DNA of 64,000 bases from Callaeas wilsoni. Its lineage: Eukaryota > Chordata > Aves > Passeriformes > Callaeidae. Of the stretch, positions 12,116-25,600 are shown piece after piece. The notes beneath the pieces were generated by a model. That model had not been told where the DNA came from. It saw nothing but the letters and a program-made list of their open reading frames with translations, and searched no databases. The stretch is taken from contig VWPU01003074.1 of assembly GCA_013398955.1 (NCBI GenBank), positions 1-64,000 on the forward strand. Direction: 5' to 3'. The position numbers were made by a program, and so were the translations under genes. Numbering within the stretch: position 1 is the first letter of the stretch; every line of letters starts with the position of its first letter.

Positions 12116-15100
12116 GTAAATCATTCATCTACAGAGGTCTGCACACAAAAGACTCTGCTCTGGATAAAGCACCCTCAACGAGCAAGACCCTGAGCCGGGG
12201 CTGGTGCAGTGTGGCCAGAGAGGATGGGAGGAAGGTGCAGGGTACCCATTCACAGACAGGCTCAGGGGTCATGAGTTACCTTAGGATAACTCCTCTGGTA
12301 TTCTCAGACACAGATCTTCCTCCCAACAGGAGCGGGGAGGGAAAAGCATTGCCCTGAAGTCTGACCAGGGCAGGGCTCAGCCCCAGCACAACTTCAAAAG
12401 CTCACTGAGTACATGCAGTGTCACACATGGGGCTTGTGCCAATGCCAGAACTTAAGACCACAACCTGTTTAAACATGCTGTATTTTTAAAGACTTCCTCC
12501 TAAACAACAACAAAACGGTGACTGGTAATAATATAACTGGAAGTTGTATATAAAGGAGATGGGGACTTGTTTAGGCTAATCTTTAAAGAACCCTTAAATA
12601 ATGTAACATTGCTTACAACACACAGGGCCAAAGATAAGATTATTTTAGGTTGATTTTGTACTGTGGTTTTTGTTTTTTTAAACCACTGCAGGAAAGGAAC
12701 AAACTGCTGTTTATTAATGTTAGCTTGACTTAGAGAAAAAAAAACAGAGTAACCTGGCAAAATAAAACTCAGAGGGGAGAGGGATGGGCCTAAAACCTGA
12801 AATCATCTGGATTTCAGCATTTGCAATTACCTACAGGGTAGGTAAGGATGCAAATGCATCCTTAAGCCTGGACTACCATAGTCTGTGGAATCTGCAGTTC
12901 TGTTGAGATGGTTTCCAGTCCCTTCAGGCACATTGCAGGACGTCTGTTAATCAGCCCCTTGCTCTAATAAAATGAGGGTTATGGCATTTGCTCACTGAAT
13001 TATGGCCTGCAAAACCTTAGATGATTTATTTTACATACCTGATTTCAGCAGCACAATGATCTCTTAACATGAAAGTGCTTTGCAGCACTCAAATGGGCTG
13101 TCTGGTCCTCCATGGCACAGCCTGTCAGCCACAGAAAAGTCTCAAATGATGATGCAGAATAAAGACTGCTAATCCCCGCAACTACCAGAGGCATGGCTGG
13201 TCTGCTAATTGGCAGCAATCAAATTATGCTTTCTAATATTACATGCAGTGGAAAAGCCTGTTCCAGATGAACACACTGCAGCAGATGACTTCTTCACTTA
13301 CTCTGAGTTCTGCGACCTAAAGCAGTGGGAAGGGAGAAGCACTGCAAGGAGTGAAGTGCTTGATGTAGTGTCAGAGAGCCACGGGATCGCTGGGACATGC
13401 TTCATGCCTTGAAACCCCAAAAGTGACAGCCACACCATGGAAGGTATCTGGAAGGGACACTGCTGGTTTTGACCCATTTGTTTTGCCTGGCAGCCTCAAA
13501 ATTTCTCATCGGCTCCAGACAGGTAATTTCAAATATGATGGAGCCTCTGAAGGGCATCAATATTTGCAGTAGCCCCATATTTCAGATTTTCCAGACATTT
13601 TTTCTATGCCCAGATCCGAACAGAAAGCAGTTGTGATAGATTCTCTGTCTTGAAGCTCAGAGCAAAAGGTCTATGGAGAAAGAAAAAAAAAAAAATCTAC
13701 AGAAGTTGCTGCTTGTTTTTCCCTTCCCTTTTCCAGGGGGAAACTATCCTTCACCCAGAACAAACGAGGCTCAAACTCCTGACGTGCAGCTGGCACACAG
13801 AACACTGAACAAGATTATGTAAGCCACAGAATGCAACACAAACCAGTTGTTTCCCCAAAAGCTTCAGCAGCATGGAGTCATACATCTAATATATACCTTG
13901 AACTTCAAGGTCTGGCTCAGATTTGTATCTGGTTGTGTGAGTGCTGCCAATGAACATCACTCAAAAACTTGGCCTAAACCACGTACTTCCATGGAAGTTT
14001 ATTGTGTAGAATTCGAACCAATGCACGTGGACTCACACAGCTCTGCAAACACTACACAGCCCTGCTGCTTCTCTGGATTTCTAAAGCCTGTAACTCCATG
14101 AGTGCTGCGCAGAGGTGGGCATGGCAGGCTGGCTCACACCCCATGCTACTTCCACAGAGGCTCCTCTCCACCTGGAGCTCCCCAGAACTAAAACACACAC
14201 TTAAATCCCTGGGTCACCTTCCCAGTTTGTTTCAGTCCTCATCATCTATCAGACTCTGAAGTGGGTGCAGCTGGTCATTCTGCTCCCTTTACCACCTTCC
14301 CTGCTGTGCCCTCCCCTCAAAAAACCCCAGCAGCACAGTGGGGTGGCAGCCAGGGATCAGGAGACTCCGGCTCTGTTGCCAGTCCTGGTGCTGGGAGATG
14401 GCAGCACAAATGTAAACCCTGCTCTGCTCCCCATCCCTTCAGCCTGGTACAGCAGGGCCAGAGGCCAAGTCTCCCCTGCAGGTGAAAGTGCAATTCCTCA
14501 TGTCTCAATACCCTGGCATGGGTGCCTCTTCTAGACAGAACAACAATGCAGCTTTTAAAAAGCTGGAAAGATTTCACAGAGTCAACATCTGGCAGCGGTT
14601 GCCAAAACAAACACAGCATAGAAATATTTGTAAAATAGCTGAGGAGCACTATGGATCATGTGGCATTATACTAGAAACAGAGCAGCATATTAATCAAGGA
14701 ACAATAAAGCTTTTAATTATATTTTAAAGAGTCTCGCTTAAAACCAATGCAAAACATAACTCATGTGGAATGACTGGCCTATTTCCCACTGGCTCACTAT
14801 GCCAGTTCTCCAGCTGTAAAATTAAGAAAACAAGTCTTGGGGGCATAATGATGGAAAAAAAAAGATGAAACACTAAGGAGCTCCAACAGAGCCGTAATTG
14901 ATACCATGTAAGTAGGTGGGCTAGAGATCACTATCCAAGTACTACAAAATTGTGTTTGTTTGGAAGGAAATACCACAAATATTAGAAGAGGACTTGTGGC
15001 CATCCAGTACACAAGTGCGGATTCACTGGGGAAGTCGAGCAGCCTTCAGCTCGCTCCCGCCTTCCGTGACACACTGAGAGTCCAGAGCTCTCCCTGGCAC

Positions 15101-16574
15101 ACCAAACCTTCTGTGGAACACTGGCACTGCCCACCCACAGCCACGAGGCCACTGTCACCCACTCACTGCATCCTGCGAGAGATGGGCTGCCAGAATGCTC
15201 CTTCTTCTTGAGCCTTGAGCAGTCAGAAAGAAGTAAGGCTGTGGCATGCTCCTAAGCTGTACCAGCCAGGGTATTTTACACCAAGTATCTGGAATCAAAG
15301 TACCTTTCAGACAAAAGGGAGAAAAGATTGACAGTATCTGCTGCTTTGAGGTGCTGAGAGAAGAGAGGCTGTCAGCGTTTACTGCCAGCTGCACAAGGTC
15401 TGTATGGCCCTCTGCAGCACTCAGCACATCTTCAGCTTCCACCAGGAGCACTGCTGGATTGATGGGAAGCCCTGAATTGAGGGCCAAGGTACATCTCCAT
15501 GGAAATCCACTGCGATGAAAGAATTTGCCACAGGAGATGGAGAGCGGAATAGCTGGGGCTCAGTCACAGCCCACTGAGAAGCAAAGTGACACTCACCTCA
15601 TGAAATGGCAGCACTGGCCACAAGCACTTTAAGTTTTTTGCCTTAAAACCCACCCCACTCAAACCCACTCCGTTCAAAATTACGTTTCGTCTTAAAATTC
15701 AGGATAACTGTAGTTAGAAAACATCAGTGCAGTAAAAGCTGTAACGACTCATTGAGATATTACCCAAATGAGTGCTCTGTGTGAACCCTTCCCCAGGCCC
15801 CGCATTCCCAGTGGTTTTTCCTACTCCTATTCAAGGGACCTAAGTGTTCTCTCCTCCACAAAGCTCTAAATACTGTGCTGTGTTTTCTCATCACTGCACA
15901 CTTTCGAGAAGCAGGACCGTACTTTGCAGTGTGGGTTTAACCCACAGGACTCACAGGAGGTGTTCATGGCTCTGCACACACTCACAGTCCGGTGTCACTT
16001 GAGGACCTCTGGCAGCACCAAGGAAAAAACATCACCCCATCTTAATACCCCAAATAAGTGGGATATTGCAAAGAATGGGAAAGGGGATGACTAAGCAGAT
16101 TCTAGTGACCAGGGAGTGTAAGGGAAGAGTGTGAGACACCGAAAGTCAACCTGAGACTTGGCTACAGATGTGAAAGCCCATGACAAAAATGTTCTGCAGC
16201 TGTATTTGTTAAAAGAGGAGAGCAGAAGAGGAGCTGCCACACTGTTCACTAGGTGGCTATACAGTCCCTCAGCTTTGGGATTATTTGTGATTATGCCAGT
16301 GACTATGCGCAACTGGAAGCAGACACTGGAATGTCTTAGTAGGAAATATATATGGGAATGGCTCAATGTCCCCTGGTCTGCCTGGGAGAAGCATTAAAAG
16401 ACAGAGATTCACCACAAACAGCCATCCACGGGAATGTCTCTGATGGAAAACCACAACAGTCCAAAACTTCAGGTCTAACTGTGATTATCTCAAAGTCTGT
16501 AACAAACTCTGGCTGAGGGAAGAGAGTTATCTGTAGGGGAATAAGGGTAGAAACCCACAGGACTGATTAGTGCT
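12116..16574. other. Unique intronic sequence
   Basis: No recognisable exon, RNA gene or transposon beyond the CR1 fragment at its left edge. The 13681-13694 A run and short open frames at 13.8-15.5 kb are unremarkable. Confidence 0.45.
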
Positions 16575-16768
16575 CTGGCCTTCAAAACTTTTTAGAGCAA
16601 GAGACAGACTGCATTGCTAAAGGCTTCTCTGGTACAAATCATGTTAGCAGGAGCTTAAAGTTATTTCAAAACTGGCCTTCAAAACTTTTTAGAGCAAGAG
16701 ACAGACTGCATTGCTAAAGGCTTCTCTGGTACAAATCAGGCTAGCAAGAGGTTAAAGTTATTTTCTGC
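16575..16768. repeat. 97-bp tandem duplication
   Basis: Two head-to-tail copies start at CTGGCCTTCAAAAC (16575 and 16672). The first 67 bases are identical in both; about four substitutions fall in the next 24, and the last few bases diverge. This is a recent local duplication in intronic sequence with no coding content. Confidence 0.93.
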
Positions 16769-19700
16769 AAACAGAGGAAAGGTGAATCAAATTTCCAGCA
16801 CTGGACAATGAACTTTTCAGCTCAAAGTAAGCAGAGATTCTCCTCTCTCCAACCAGGCCTTAACGGCATGAATCCCCCAAAGAGAAGGCTAAATGGTAAT
16901 TTATATTTAAAAAGATACAGACACAGTCTCATGAGGAATAGGGTATTTGAATTACAGGTCTGCAGCACTGTAAATAACCAAGTCATGCACAGGAGCTCTC
17001 CTAAGGACAGGGGTCCAAGCTGCTGGGCAGTGCTCCAGGATGTGCCCTGACACAGGCAGGACGAGCACCCTCCACTAGACCAGGTAGAGATCACCCTGCT
17101 TTAGGGCACATTTATTTTTAACTCTTCAGAGTTTAACCCAGGAGCCACCTGGTGCAAAAATACTTAGGATGGTAGAGGCTGACTGCAGGGTCAGAGCTGC
17201 TCTGTAAATCACCCATGCTGCACTTTCTAACAGAATGAAGTAAGAAAATAGTTGTTGCCCAGGTAAAATGCAGGAGAAGAACACTGTAATGCTGGGACAG
17301 CAGATAAGCTCGATGGAGAGAACCTGAATTAATTTTACTGTATTGCAGAGGAGACTACACAAGGGATGCTATTATACAAAAGAATTATTCCTTATCTAAT
17401 TTCTGCACACCCAGAGGATTGTGTCCAGTGCCTGCAGACAATAGATCTAGGTAGAATATTAGCACACTATCCAAGAAGCACACCTTAGAGCAGGCTGAAA
17501 GAGAGTACATTTTCACTAGGGTCATAATTCCACAAGAGAGTATATTTTTATGGAAAAATCCATTTTTCACTTTCACAGTGATGTTTAAGTATTGCAATAC
17601 ATTTTATGGTAGTTTCCTCACCATTAAAAATACAACTTCAAATAATACAGAACAATAAATATGACACTTATGAATATGATGGCAAATGAAGCAGGGATGA
17701 GTTCTGGGTTCAGTTCTTTAAGGTGCGTTGATATTCTGCAGCTCATTCTATGGGGCTGACATACCTGTAAATGCTGCTTTTCTTTGCCTATTTTTTTTTC
17801 TTTCCTAGGCTTAATATTGCCAATTTCTTCTTGATTGGTGTTGGGTATTTTAGAGAGGAGAGAAGAAAACAAATGAGGGGCAGGATGATTCTAGTTGTTG
17901 CATCTGGCACTCTAGTGGCAGTTTGGAAATTACTTTTAATTAAACAAGTGTTGATTTTTAAAGTCAAGAGTAATCTGAGCCTGTAACATGCAGCTGGGAA
18001 AGCAAACAGACATTAGTTCAGCTGATAAACACACGGTGAAGACAAGTTAAAGGAGGATATTAACTGGGATCCCTCTCAGAAGGGTTGGGGGTGTGCATGC
18101 ACACGCGTGTGAGCACACGTGCACCAGCAAGGCCTGACACAGCCAGGCTGGGGCCAGAGCTGCAGCCCAGTGAGAGGCTCTCCTCAGAATGCCATCTGAT
18201 TCGAAAAGCAGGTGATTTGCAAGGATAATTGGACTTCTGATGTGCCATCAGCAGATACCTCACCACCCTGGGCAGCAGCCTGACTGCAGGACTTGCCTTA
18301 GAGTTATCAGTCAATAAAAAAAGCGCCCCTCTCACTGTCCATCACCTCTCTCACTTCAGGTCAGAGTAAGGGGCAGGAGAAGCAGCCCCTGGCACACAAC
18401 AGCTCTGCAGAGCAGGGAGCTACACGGGCAGGCAGCGGGGGAAATCCCTTGTGATCCTCTCACTGCAAGAGAAGGAAACACTGCGGAAACCTGGTGTGGT
18501 GCAAGAGAAAGCTCAGAAGGGACAACGCTTGTTATTATCTGCTCTAGAGCCAAAAATCAGCTGAAATCAGGCACACAGACAGCCCTAACTGTAAAGGAGA
18601 GAGATGTTAAGTATTTGCAGTAGCTTTTCTGTGGGTTAGAGCCTCTGGGAGGCAAACACCCAGCACTGCCCTTGCTCCGCTCACAGGTGAGATCAGCACC
18701 GTGCGCGCTCTCCACACTACTGAGATGGCATTTCTCTCTCATCCAAAATCACTATCAAACCAAGAGAATGCCCCTGAGGACTGCTCCCGTTAGCAAGCTG
18801 GAGTCCAGAGGAGTTCAGGGCTCCTGCCCTATTCAGCTGCTTCTGTCCATGCTCTACATTTGGTCTTGGCAAGTCTGGCTGCAGCTGGAGCCAGCCGGGG
18901 CTGAGCCGGAGGAGCTGGGTGAGGGATTTCAGTGTGGATCCTGCAGAAACTGCAACCTCTCAAGCTGAGAGAAGGGACGGTGTCTGGAGGATGTTGGAAA
19001 GATATTCCTGATAGGCACTGAAAGCTGGCAAAGAATTAGTAGAGAATTAGGCTGAAATGGAGTTACCGTGCTCGAATGGGTGTGATCAGGCTGCAGCACT
19101 TCCAGGAAAGAACGTTCAAGGAAGGCAGGTGTCAGCCAGCCGTGGAGCTGGGCACGGCTGGGGACAAGGCAGCACCTGCTGTCAGCAGAGCCCAGCACGG
19201 GGACACCGGGAGCTTGGAGGGAGATGCCAAAGGGGGCTGGGAAAATGAGGAGCGGGGACAGCTGGTTCTGTGAACCTCCGGAGCCGAGTGAGCGGCAAAG
19301 GGACTCTGGTGATTTTCTCCCCACCCCCAGCCAGTTGAATACATTCTTTTCTGCCTATAAAAAATGCCAATATCTGAATCCAAAGGCATCGACAGCTTCT
19401 GAGATAGTGCCAGAAAATTAGTATTTAACTTTTTACCCATAAGCAATACCGAGGGAATGTTAATAAAGAACAGAAAGCAAAATATGGGTTCACAACTCCC
19501 AGCCACAAAAAGAGCCTTCCCCTTTGAAATGTGCAGCTGCTCCTCACGCCCCTGCACTCTCTAACAAACGCTGTCCTGGCTCCTTCCCTCGGCTCAGCCA
19601 GGAGGGTCTTCCTCCCAAGGTACCCTGTCCAGCACCCTGCGTTCCTCTAATGCCCCTCGGAGAAAATTCTCATTGGAGACTTCTGAGATCTTCAGACATG

Positions 19701-21966
19701 CTCATCTGACAAAAGTGCCCAGGAATTTCAGATAAAACCAAAGAGATTTTCAATACTGCATGGATTCTTGCTATCTAGAAATTGTGAAAATGGATCATTG
19801 TATTAAGTTTTCTATGAGAAAAACCTAAAAAGAAATAATAACAATAATAAAAACCCCCAAATCCTCAGGCTGAGATACCGACCTCTAAAGAGGTCAGAAG
19901 AGATGAGATCTGAGAAAATGAAAACTATGCTGGTATTTATTCACATGGCACAATTAAGGTAGTTTGAGAATATGCACTGAAATTTAAACACTTCTTGTAA
20001 GCCGTTATACTTTAAAATCGAGGCTGTTCACAGATTGTCTTCTTTTAAAACTGAACCTCTTTTTTTTTAATTTCAGTAAGTCAGAATGTTTCATTTCTCA
20101 GTCATAATTGCTAATCAGGAAGATGTGATACAATCTGCTAAATCTCAAGAGTGCTAAGATATGAAGGGCCTTTAGCAGTGGTACAGGTAATTAAGTTTGT
20201 TATGATTTTCTATATATTCTGCAGCAGAAAATCTGATTGTTCTTTTGGCAAGGGGCCATGCCTGTTCATCTTCAAAGATGACCTGCTTTAAATTTTAAAA
20301 TAAATATTATTTAAAGTTGGAGATAATTTTATTTTAATAGAGCGCATAATACCAATGTACGTTCTTCATTACATACAGCAATTAATTTTTTTTGGCTAAT
20401 ATACCACCGCACTGAAAACTTGTCTGATATTTTTAATACATATTCAAAAGACGGAAACACTAAAGGCAGGTGATGTTAACTAAGATGACAGATCCTGTGG
20501 AGCTGTATTAACATATTGGCATACTAACAGTCTGGAATTTTTTGACTTGCTGTAGTAAAGGGGAAGATTCAAGGAAGAGTCTTTGAAAAAGAGGAGAACT
20601 TAGCATAATTTTTTCCTAATTATTGGTATTTCTCAGCGATTTCCATGAGACATTATGAGAAACAAGGACTGTGGGAGATCTCGAGGGAGTCTTACTAGCA
20701 GACAGCAGAAGGAGAATGTCATTTTGGAAGGATCACGGGTTAGGGGCTCCCCACTTCTCTGGTGCTGGAGGGAATACAACCCCCTTGAACCACTGCTTGG
20801 GAGCGTTCCACATGGAATTAGAACTACCCTGAGACCTAAAAAATGCCACAGGTGTTTAGTACCTCCAGCTACTCCACAGAGCTGATCTGAAACTCTCATA
20901 ATAGTCAGCTCAAAGGTGATTTATTTCATTAAACAGAAATTTACACACACCCTAATCTTAAACCTTGATCGTTTCAGCCAGCATTCAAAATAGAACTGTT
21001 CTGAGTGCCATTAATCCACACATGTTCACACATCTGCTTCCAGCCAACAGATCCAATTAGTTTTCTTCCTCAAGAAACTGTCTCAAGTGAAGCCCCCAAG
21101 AAAGCCCTAACCACATGGATCTCACCACTTCCTGAGATTTACTCCCAACATTATTTGACAAGCAATTAGACTGAACTGGAAAAAAGATGAGTGCAACCAT
21201 GTAGCTGCTTTACTGTACAGACAGCTGCTTTAGGAGCTAAATAAAATTAAAAATATCTGACCAATTCTCATGTAAAGGCTTTGTTAATTTACAGGCACAA
21301 TTTGGATTTCTGGAAAATGCTTCCTGTTGTCCATTTTGAAATGATACTTTTGCTTTGGAAAATTATATTATTGAAGTCTCCAACGCTAACAGATATGTTA
21401 AAAATAAGCAAAACGTCACTCTTGGTGCACTGTATTATTAATCTGCAGTCATTTAACTTCATCACATTTGTGTATTTTTCCTAAAAAGAATTAACTTAAA
21501 ACAAGGCAATAACCAAAATAAATTTATCTACAACCTCGAACAACGAGTTTTCCTTAGCACAGACCAATACATTTGCACTATTGTAGCCCAGTGAAGAATT
21601 CAAAAAGAAGTATTAATGCAGCATTTTCAAGAAAAAGGTGTGAGCTTCCCAAGGATGCATCAATTATTACATTACCACCTACTGCCTGGGAGTTTAGCCG
21701 TCATGCTTTTGGTGATGGGCATTTTAAGGCATTAATGCTGGGCAATTTTCTTGAAATTCCTTTCAGGACAAATCTTCTTAAGCTCCTAATATCTTAACGC
21801 TTTCCAAGAACAAAAGCCTTACGTTCTGAGAGAGCAGTGTTAATGCAGTCTGCCGAGGACACATTTATGAGAACTGACTTGCACGAGACCCCAGGAGAAA
21901 ACAGATTACACAGCTGCTGATTCTGCAGGGGCCAGGTAGAGATGCCAGGCAGGCAGAGAGTGCCTG
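16769..21966. other. Unique intronic sequence
   Basis: Ordinary intron-like sequence, AT-rich at 19.7-21.8 kb. It includes the alternating purine-pyrimidine stretch at 18091-18124. Opposing ORFs at 18.9-19.6 kb cover a more GC-rich patch but show no known domain. Confidence 0.45.
18091..18124. repeat. Alternating purine-pyrimidine (TG/CG/CA) stretch
   Basis: About 34 bases made mostly of GTGTGCATGCACACGCGTGT-type alternation, interrupted once near GAGC. It contains nested palindromes (TGCATGCA, ACACGCGTGT). Such tracts can adopt left-handed Z-DNA under supercoiling; that property is inferred. Confidence 0.7.
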
Positions 21967-22608
21967 ATCTGCCACGGCCACCCGGCTCTGCCAGGTGTGG
22001 CTCTGCCAGGGTCACCCAGCTCTGCCATGGCCACACAGCTCTGCCAGGTGTGGCTCTGCCATGGCCACCCAGCTCTACCAGGTGTAGCTCTGCCAGGGTC
22101 ACCCGGCTCTGCCATGGCCACCCAGCTCTGCCAGGTGTGGCGCTGCCAGGGTCACCCAGCTCTGCCATGGTCACACAGCTCTGCCAGATGTGGCTCTGCC
22201 AGGTGTGGCTCTGCCATGGTCACACAGCTCTGCCAGATGTGGCTCTGCCATGGNNNNNNNNNNNNNNNNNNNNNNNNNNNNNNNNNNNNNNNNNNNNNNN
22301 NNNNNNNNNNNNNNNNNNNNNNNNNNNNNNNNNNNNNNNNNNNNNNNNNNNNNNNNNNNNNNNNNNNNNNNNNNNNNNNNNNNNNNNNNNNNNNNNNNNN
22401 NNNNNNNNNNNNNNNNNNNNNNNNNNNNNNNNNNNNNNNNNNNNNNNNNNNNNNNNACGTGGCTCTGCTCACCCAGCTCTGCCATGGTCACACAGCTCTG
22501 CCAGGTGTGGCTCTGCCAGGTGTGGCTCTGCCAAGGCCACCCAGCTCTACCAGATGTGGCTCTGCCAGATGTAGCTCTGCCAGGTGTGGCTCTGCCACGG
22601 CCACCCAG
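21967..22608. repeat. Composite 15/19-bp minisatellite with internal assembly gap
   Basis: The array alternates 15-bp units (CTCTGCCAGGTGTGG) with 19-bp units (CTCTGCCATGGCCACCCAG and a CCAGGGTCACCCAG variant). These are often arranged 15+19+19, giving a 53-bp higher-order period. About 25 units are visible on both sides of a 203-bp N run. Substitutions are mainly C/T and G/A. ORFs of about 200 codons read through it in several frames on both strands because the units lack stop codons; these are not genes. Confidence 0.92.
22254..22456. other. Assembly gap (203 N)
   Basis: A run of N inside the minisatellite, with array sequence on both sides. The true array length is therefore unknown. The gap size may be an estimate from the assembler. 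Confidence 0.98.
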
Positions 22609-25600
22609 CTCCATGGGCACTGCCAGGGCTTGGTGTGGCCCTGCACATGGAGACTCCCAAAGAGGAGGCTGGCATAGGAAAGCCTTCTGTCTCGGAAGGG
22701 CATTTATGACCACGTCCCAAATCCCAGGAATCAATGAGATGCGCGACACAAGGGTGAAGTGAAAAGAGCAGAGGACCTGAACACTCACCAGGGGAGGATT
22801 TTTGACTATTTACCTTCTAAACTCGCTGGCATTTACCCAGCAGCTGTGACCAGCGTGGAAAAGGATCATTGCAAAGACTCAACCTTAAGGTCTTTCAGGG
22901 GAACACAGCAAACACAGAAAAGTTATCTGCACCAAAACCAAGGCACGTACCTGCAAAGCAGGAGAAGGAACCCTTAAGTAAAAACACACCTGTGCCAGTG
23001 TTCAAACCTTCTCTGTAACACAAGGGAGCAAATAAAGAACAATGTCTATTTTATAACAGTCCTCTGCTTTTAAAAAATTACATTATTAAGGTGTATAATC
23101 CATAAGTCCATCTAAAAAGAATGCAGATGGAAGAAAGGGATTGTGTTTGATTATACAGAATATAAGTGGTGATGGATTACACTGCACTCCAGTCAGCAGA
23201 ACATAAAGGATTTGAAAACAATGATTTGATTTTTAACAAGATGCAGAGAGTTTGTCCATGGTTAGTCAGAAGCATTGTACTTTACATAAATGCTTCACAA
23301 ATGGTGACACAGTAATTACAGCACCAGAAAATGACCACTATCTGTCTGCTCTGCACTTTACAGACTAAATAGAGATTTCATGCATAATGAATACACTTGC
23401 GTTAGCGCAATTCACTTTTTCAATATTATTTTATAAGGTGAGAATAATATAAATTTTAAATCGTTATTCAAGTGTTACATCTATTTTATCACGAGTTACA
23501 TTTTTAATAAGGTGCAACTTTACTTGAAGCACACATAATGTTTGCATAATCTGTGGAAGAAAATTGGCACTCTAGGAATTTATAATTCGCTTATTTCTTA
23601 TAAAGCCTTCTTTTGATGTATTCTGCAGATTGATAGGGTTTCAGTGTATTTACACAGATATAAAAATATTTTCTGTGGTTGTGTATTTGCTCCTTTGAAT
23701 AGACTTCTTTACAGCTTGCCATGCATTTTCATATAGTTTGCAAAAATAAGTTTATGATTTATCTGCAGTTTAAAAAATTCATTTCAAGTCTTCTTTGATA
23801 CAACACACTTCCAATTTTTGTTGTGACGCAGATTATGCAAATGTGCTCAACAAAGAGGACGCAAAGTGATTTTAAAGCAGAAGTTCAGCTGACAGTGCCC
23901 AGGCTGCTGCGTGAACTCGAAAGGACTGGGGGTTTATAGTCCCATGGATAGACATTGATTACCTGGGGTTTTTCTTGGATTAATGGGGAGGCTCCCACTG
24001 GGCATTTCCCAGTGATGCATTTGGGTACGATACCGAACCACTGCTGTGTCCCCATTAGTGTCATGCATCTTTTTCATTTACTGACAAGCTGTCAAGGACC
24101 TGCTAACACATCACAGGACTTGGAAACGTGATTAAAGCGGGGGGTTTTTTTGATAAAGCTCTTTTCACTTCATGATATCCATGTGGAGTTTATGTCAAGG
24201 CTTAAAGCAGCTTGGAGACAGGCAGTACCTTCCTACTCAAGTGTGTAGGACTGCACATCCAGCAGAATCCCTGGGAGCAGGAGAGAAGCACACGGAGATG
24301 CTGCTTTCGGAGGAATCCCACGTGGTGCTGCTCACCAGTGCAGGAATCCCCTCTCAGCACCAAGGGACCCCAGCAGGAAACACTGCTCTATGAAAATCTG
24401 CATTCCCAGCCCACGGGATCAGGAGGCCACAGGGAGCAACACACACCAGTGTCTGTGGGTTGGAGAGAGACAGGAGGCAGTTCTTCCATGTGCAGCCACG
24501 GAACTGTGGAGGCAAAGACTGGACTGCAGGAGGTGAGGCTGCTGAGAAGCGTCTGCCTTTCTTACAGGGCAATGCCACATTCCGCCCTGGCTGAGGGGAA
24601 AAACATAGAAACGTGTGGTAGTGCCAACCACAGAGCTGCTCTGCAGCTACCAGAAAAGCCTCCGAATATGAGGCTTTGAACATGATACAGCCTCATGACT
24701 CGGAGCCTCTGCTGATGCTCAGGGCTTTTGTTCTGCTTTGGAAAAGCAAAACCCAGGCAGCACCTGGCTGGTTCCATGCTCCAGTGCATCCCTTGGAGGG
24801 CTGGAATGAGACCTGCAAGGACAGTGGTTGGAGAGACCCTGGCAGGCAGGGATAAGGCAAAGAACTTCCAAGAAAAATCCCCCATCTAGGGTCCATGGAA
24901 TGAACACAAGCGCAGCAGGTATTGACCAGACTGCCTGGAACACACGGATGTTCCTCACAGCACAGACTCAACAAAAGGCAGGACATTACCATGGCTTTAA
25001 TAAAAAAATGAAGAGCTCTGTGAAGAGAGAAAAACTAACTTCCAGTGAACATGAGTAGTTGGTCACTTTCAAAAATAGTAATTTTTTAGAATGTGAATAT
25101 AACGTGAATATTTCAATTCCCAGGACTATTCTGCAAGTACTTTTTATGACGAGTGATAAAATGCTCCTGCTTGGATGCAATTGTCCTAAACAATTGTAAT
25201 GGGATTCTGTGCTTGGATTTGCAATGGAGCTGTATCCCAGTTTGGGGACTGTATTTTGAGAGGATACTTTATCATCAATAGCTGAGTTTGTACTGTGGCC
25301 ATGAGCTCTGTAAATTACATAAATCAGGATATGAAAAAAAGGCAGTGTCACAGCTGTTCCACCTGAACCAATGGAGTTTCTGTGCTTTGGCACAGGCCAA
25401 GCTCATTGCTGCAGATCACCCTGGGCACCTTTGCAGCAGCCTCAGGGTTACCACCGTGGACAGGAGGGAGGAGGGCAGCAGAATCCAACCCTTTGTTTAG
25501 TGACTCAAACTTTTGTCTCATTAAGTCAAAAGCAAAATCCCCAGTGATGATTACTGCGTCAGAATCAGGCCAAACTCCCCCATCTTGTTTTTTTCTGGCC

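Noticed and set aside
21942..22788. Open frames of about 200 codons spanning the N gap
   Set aside because: They are translations of the 15/19-bp minisatellite and of undefined bases.
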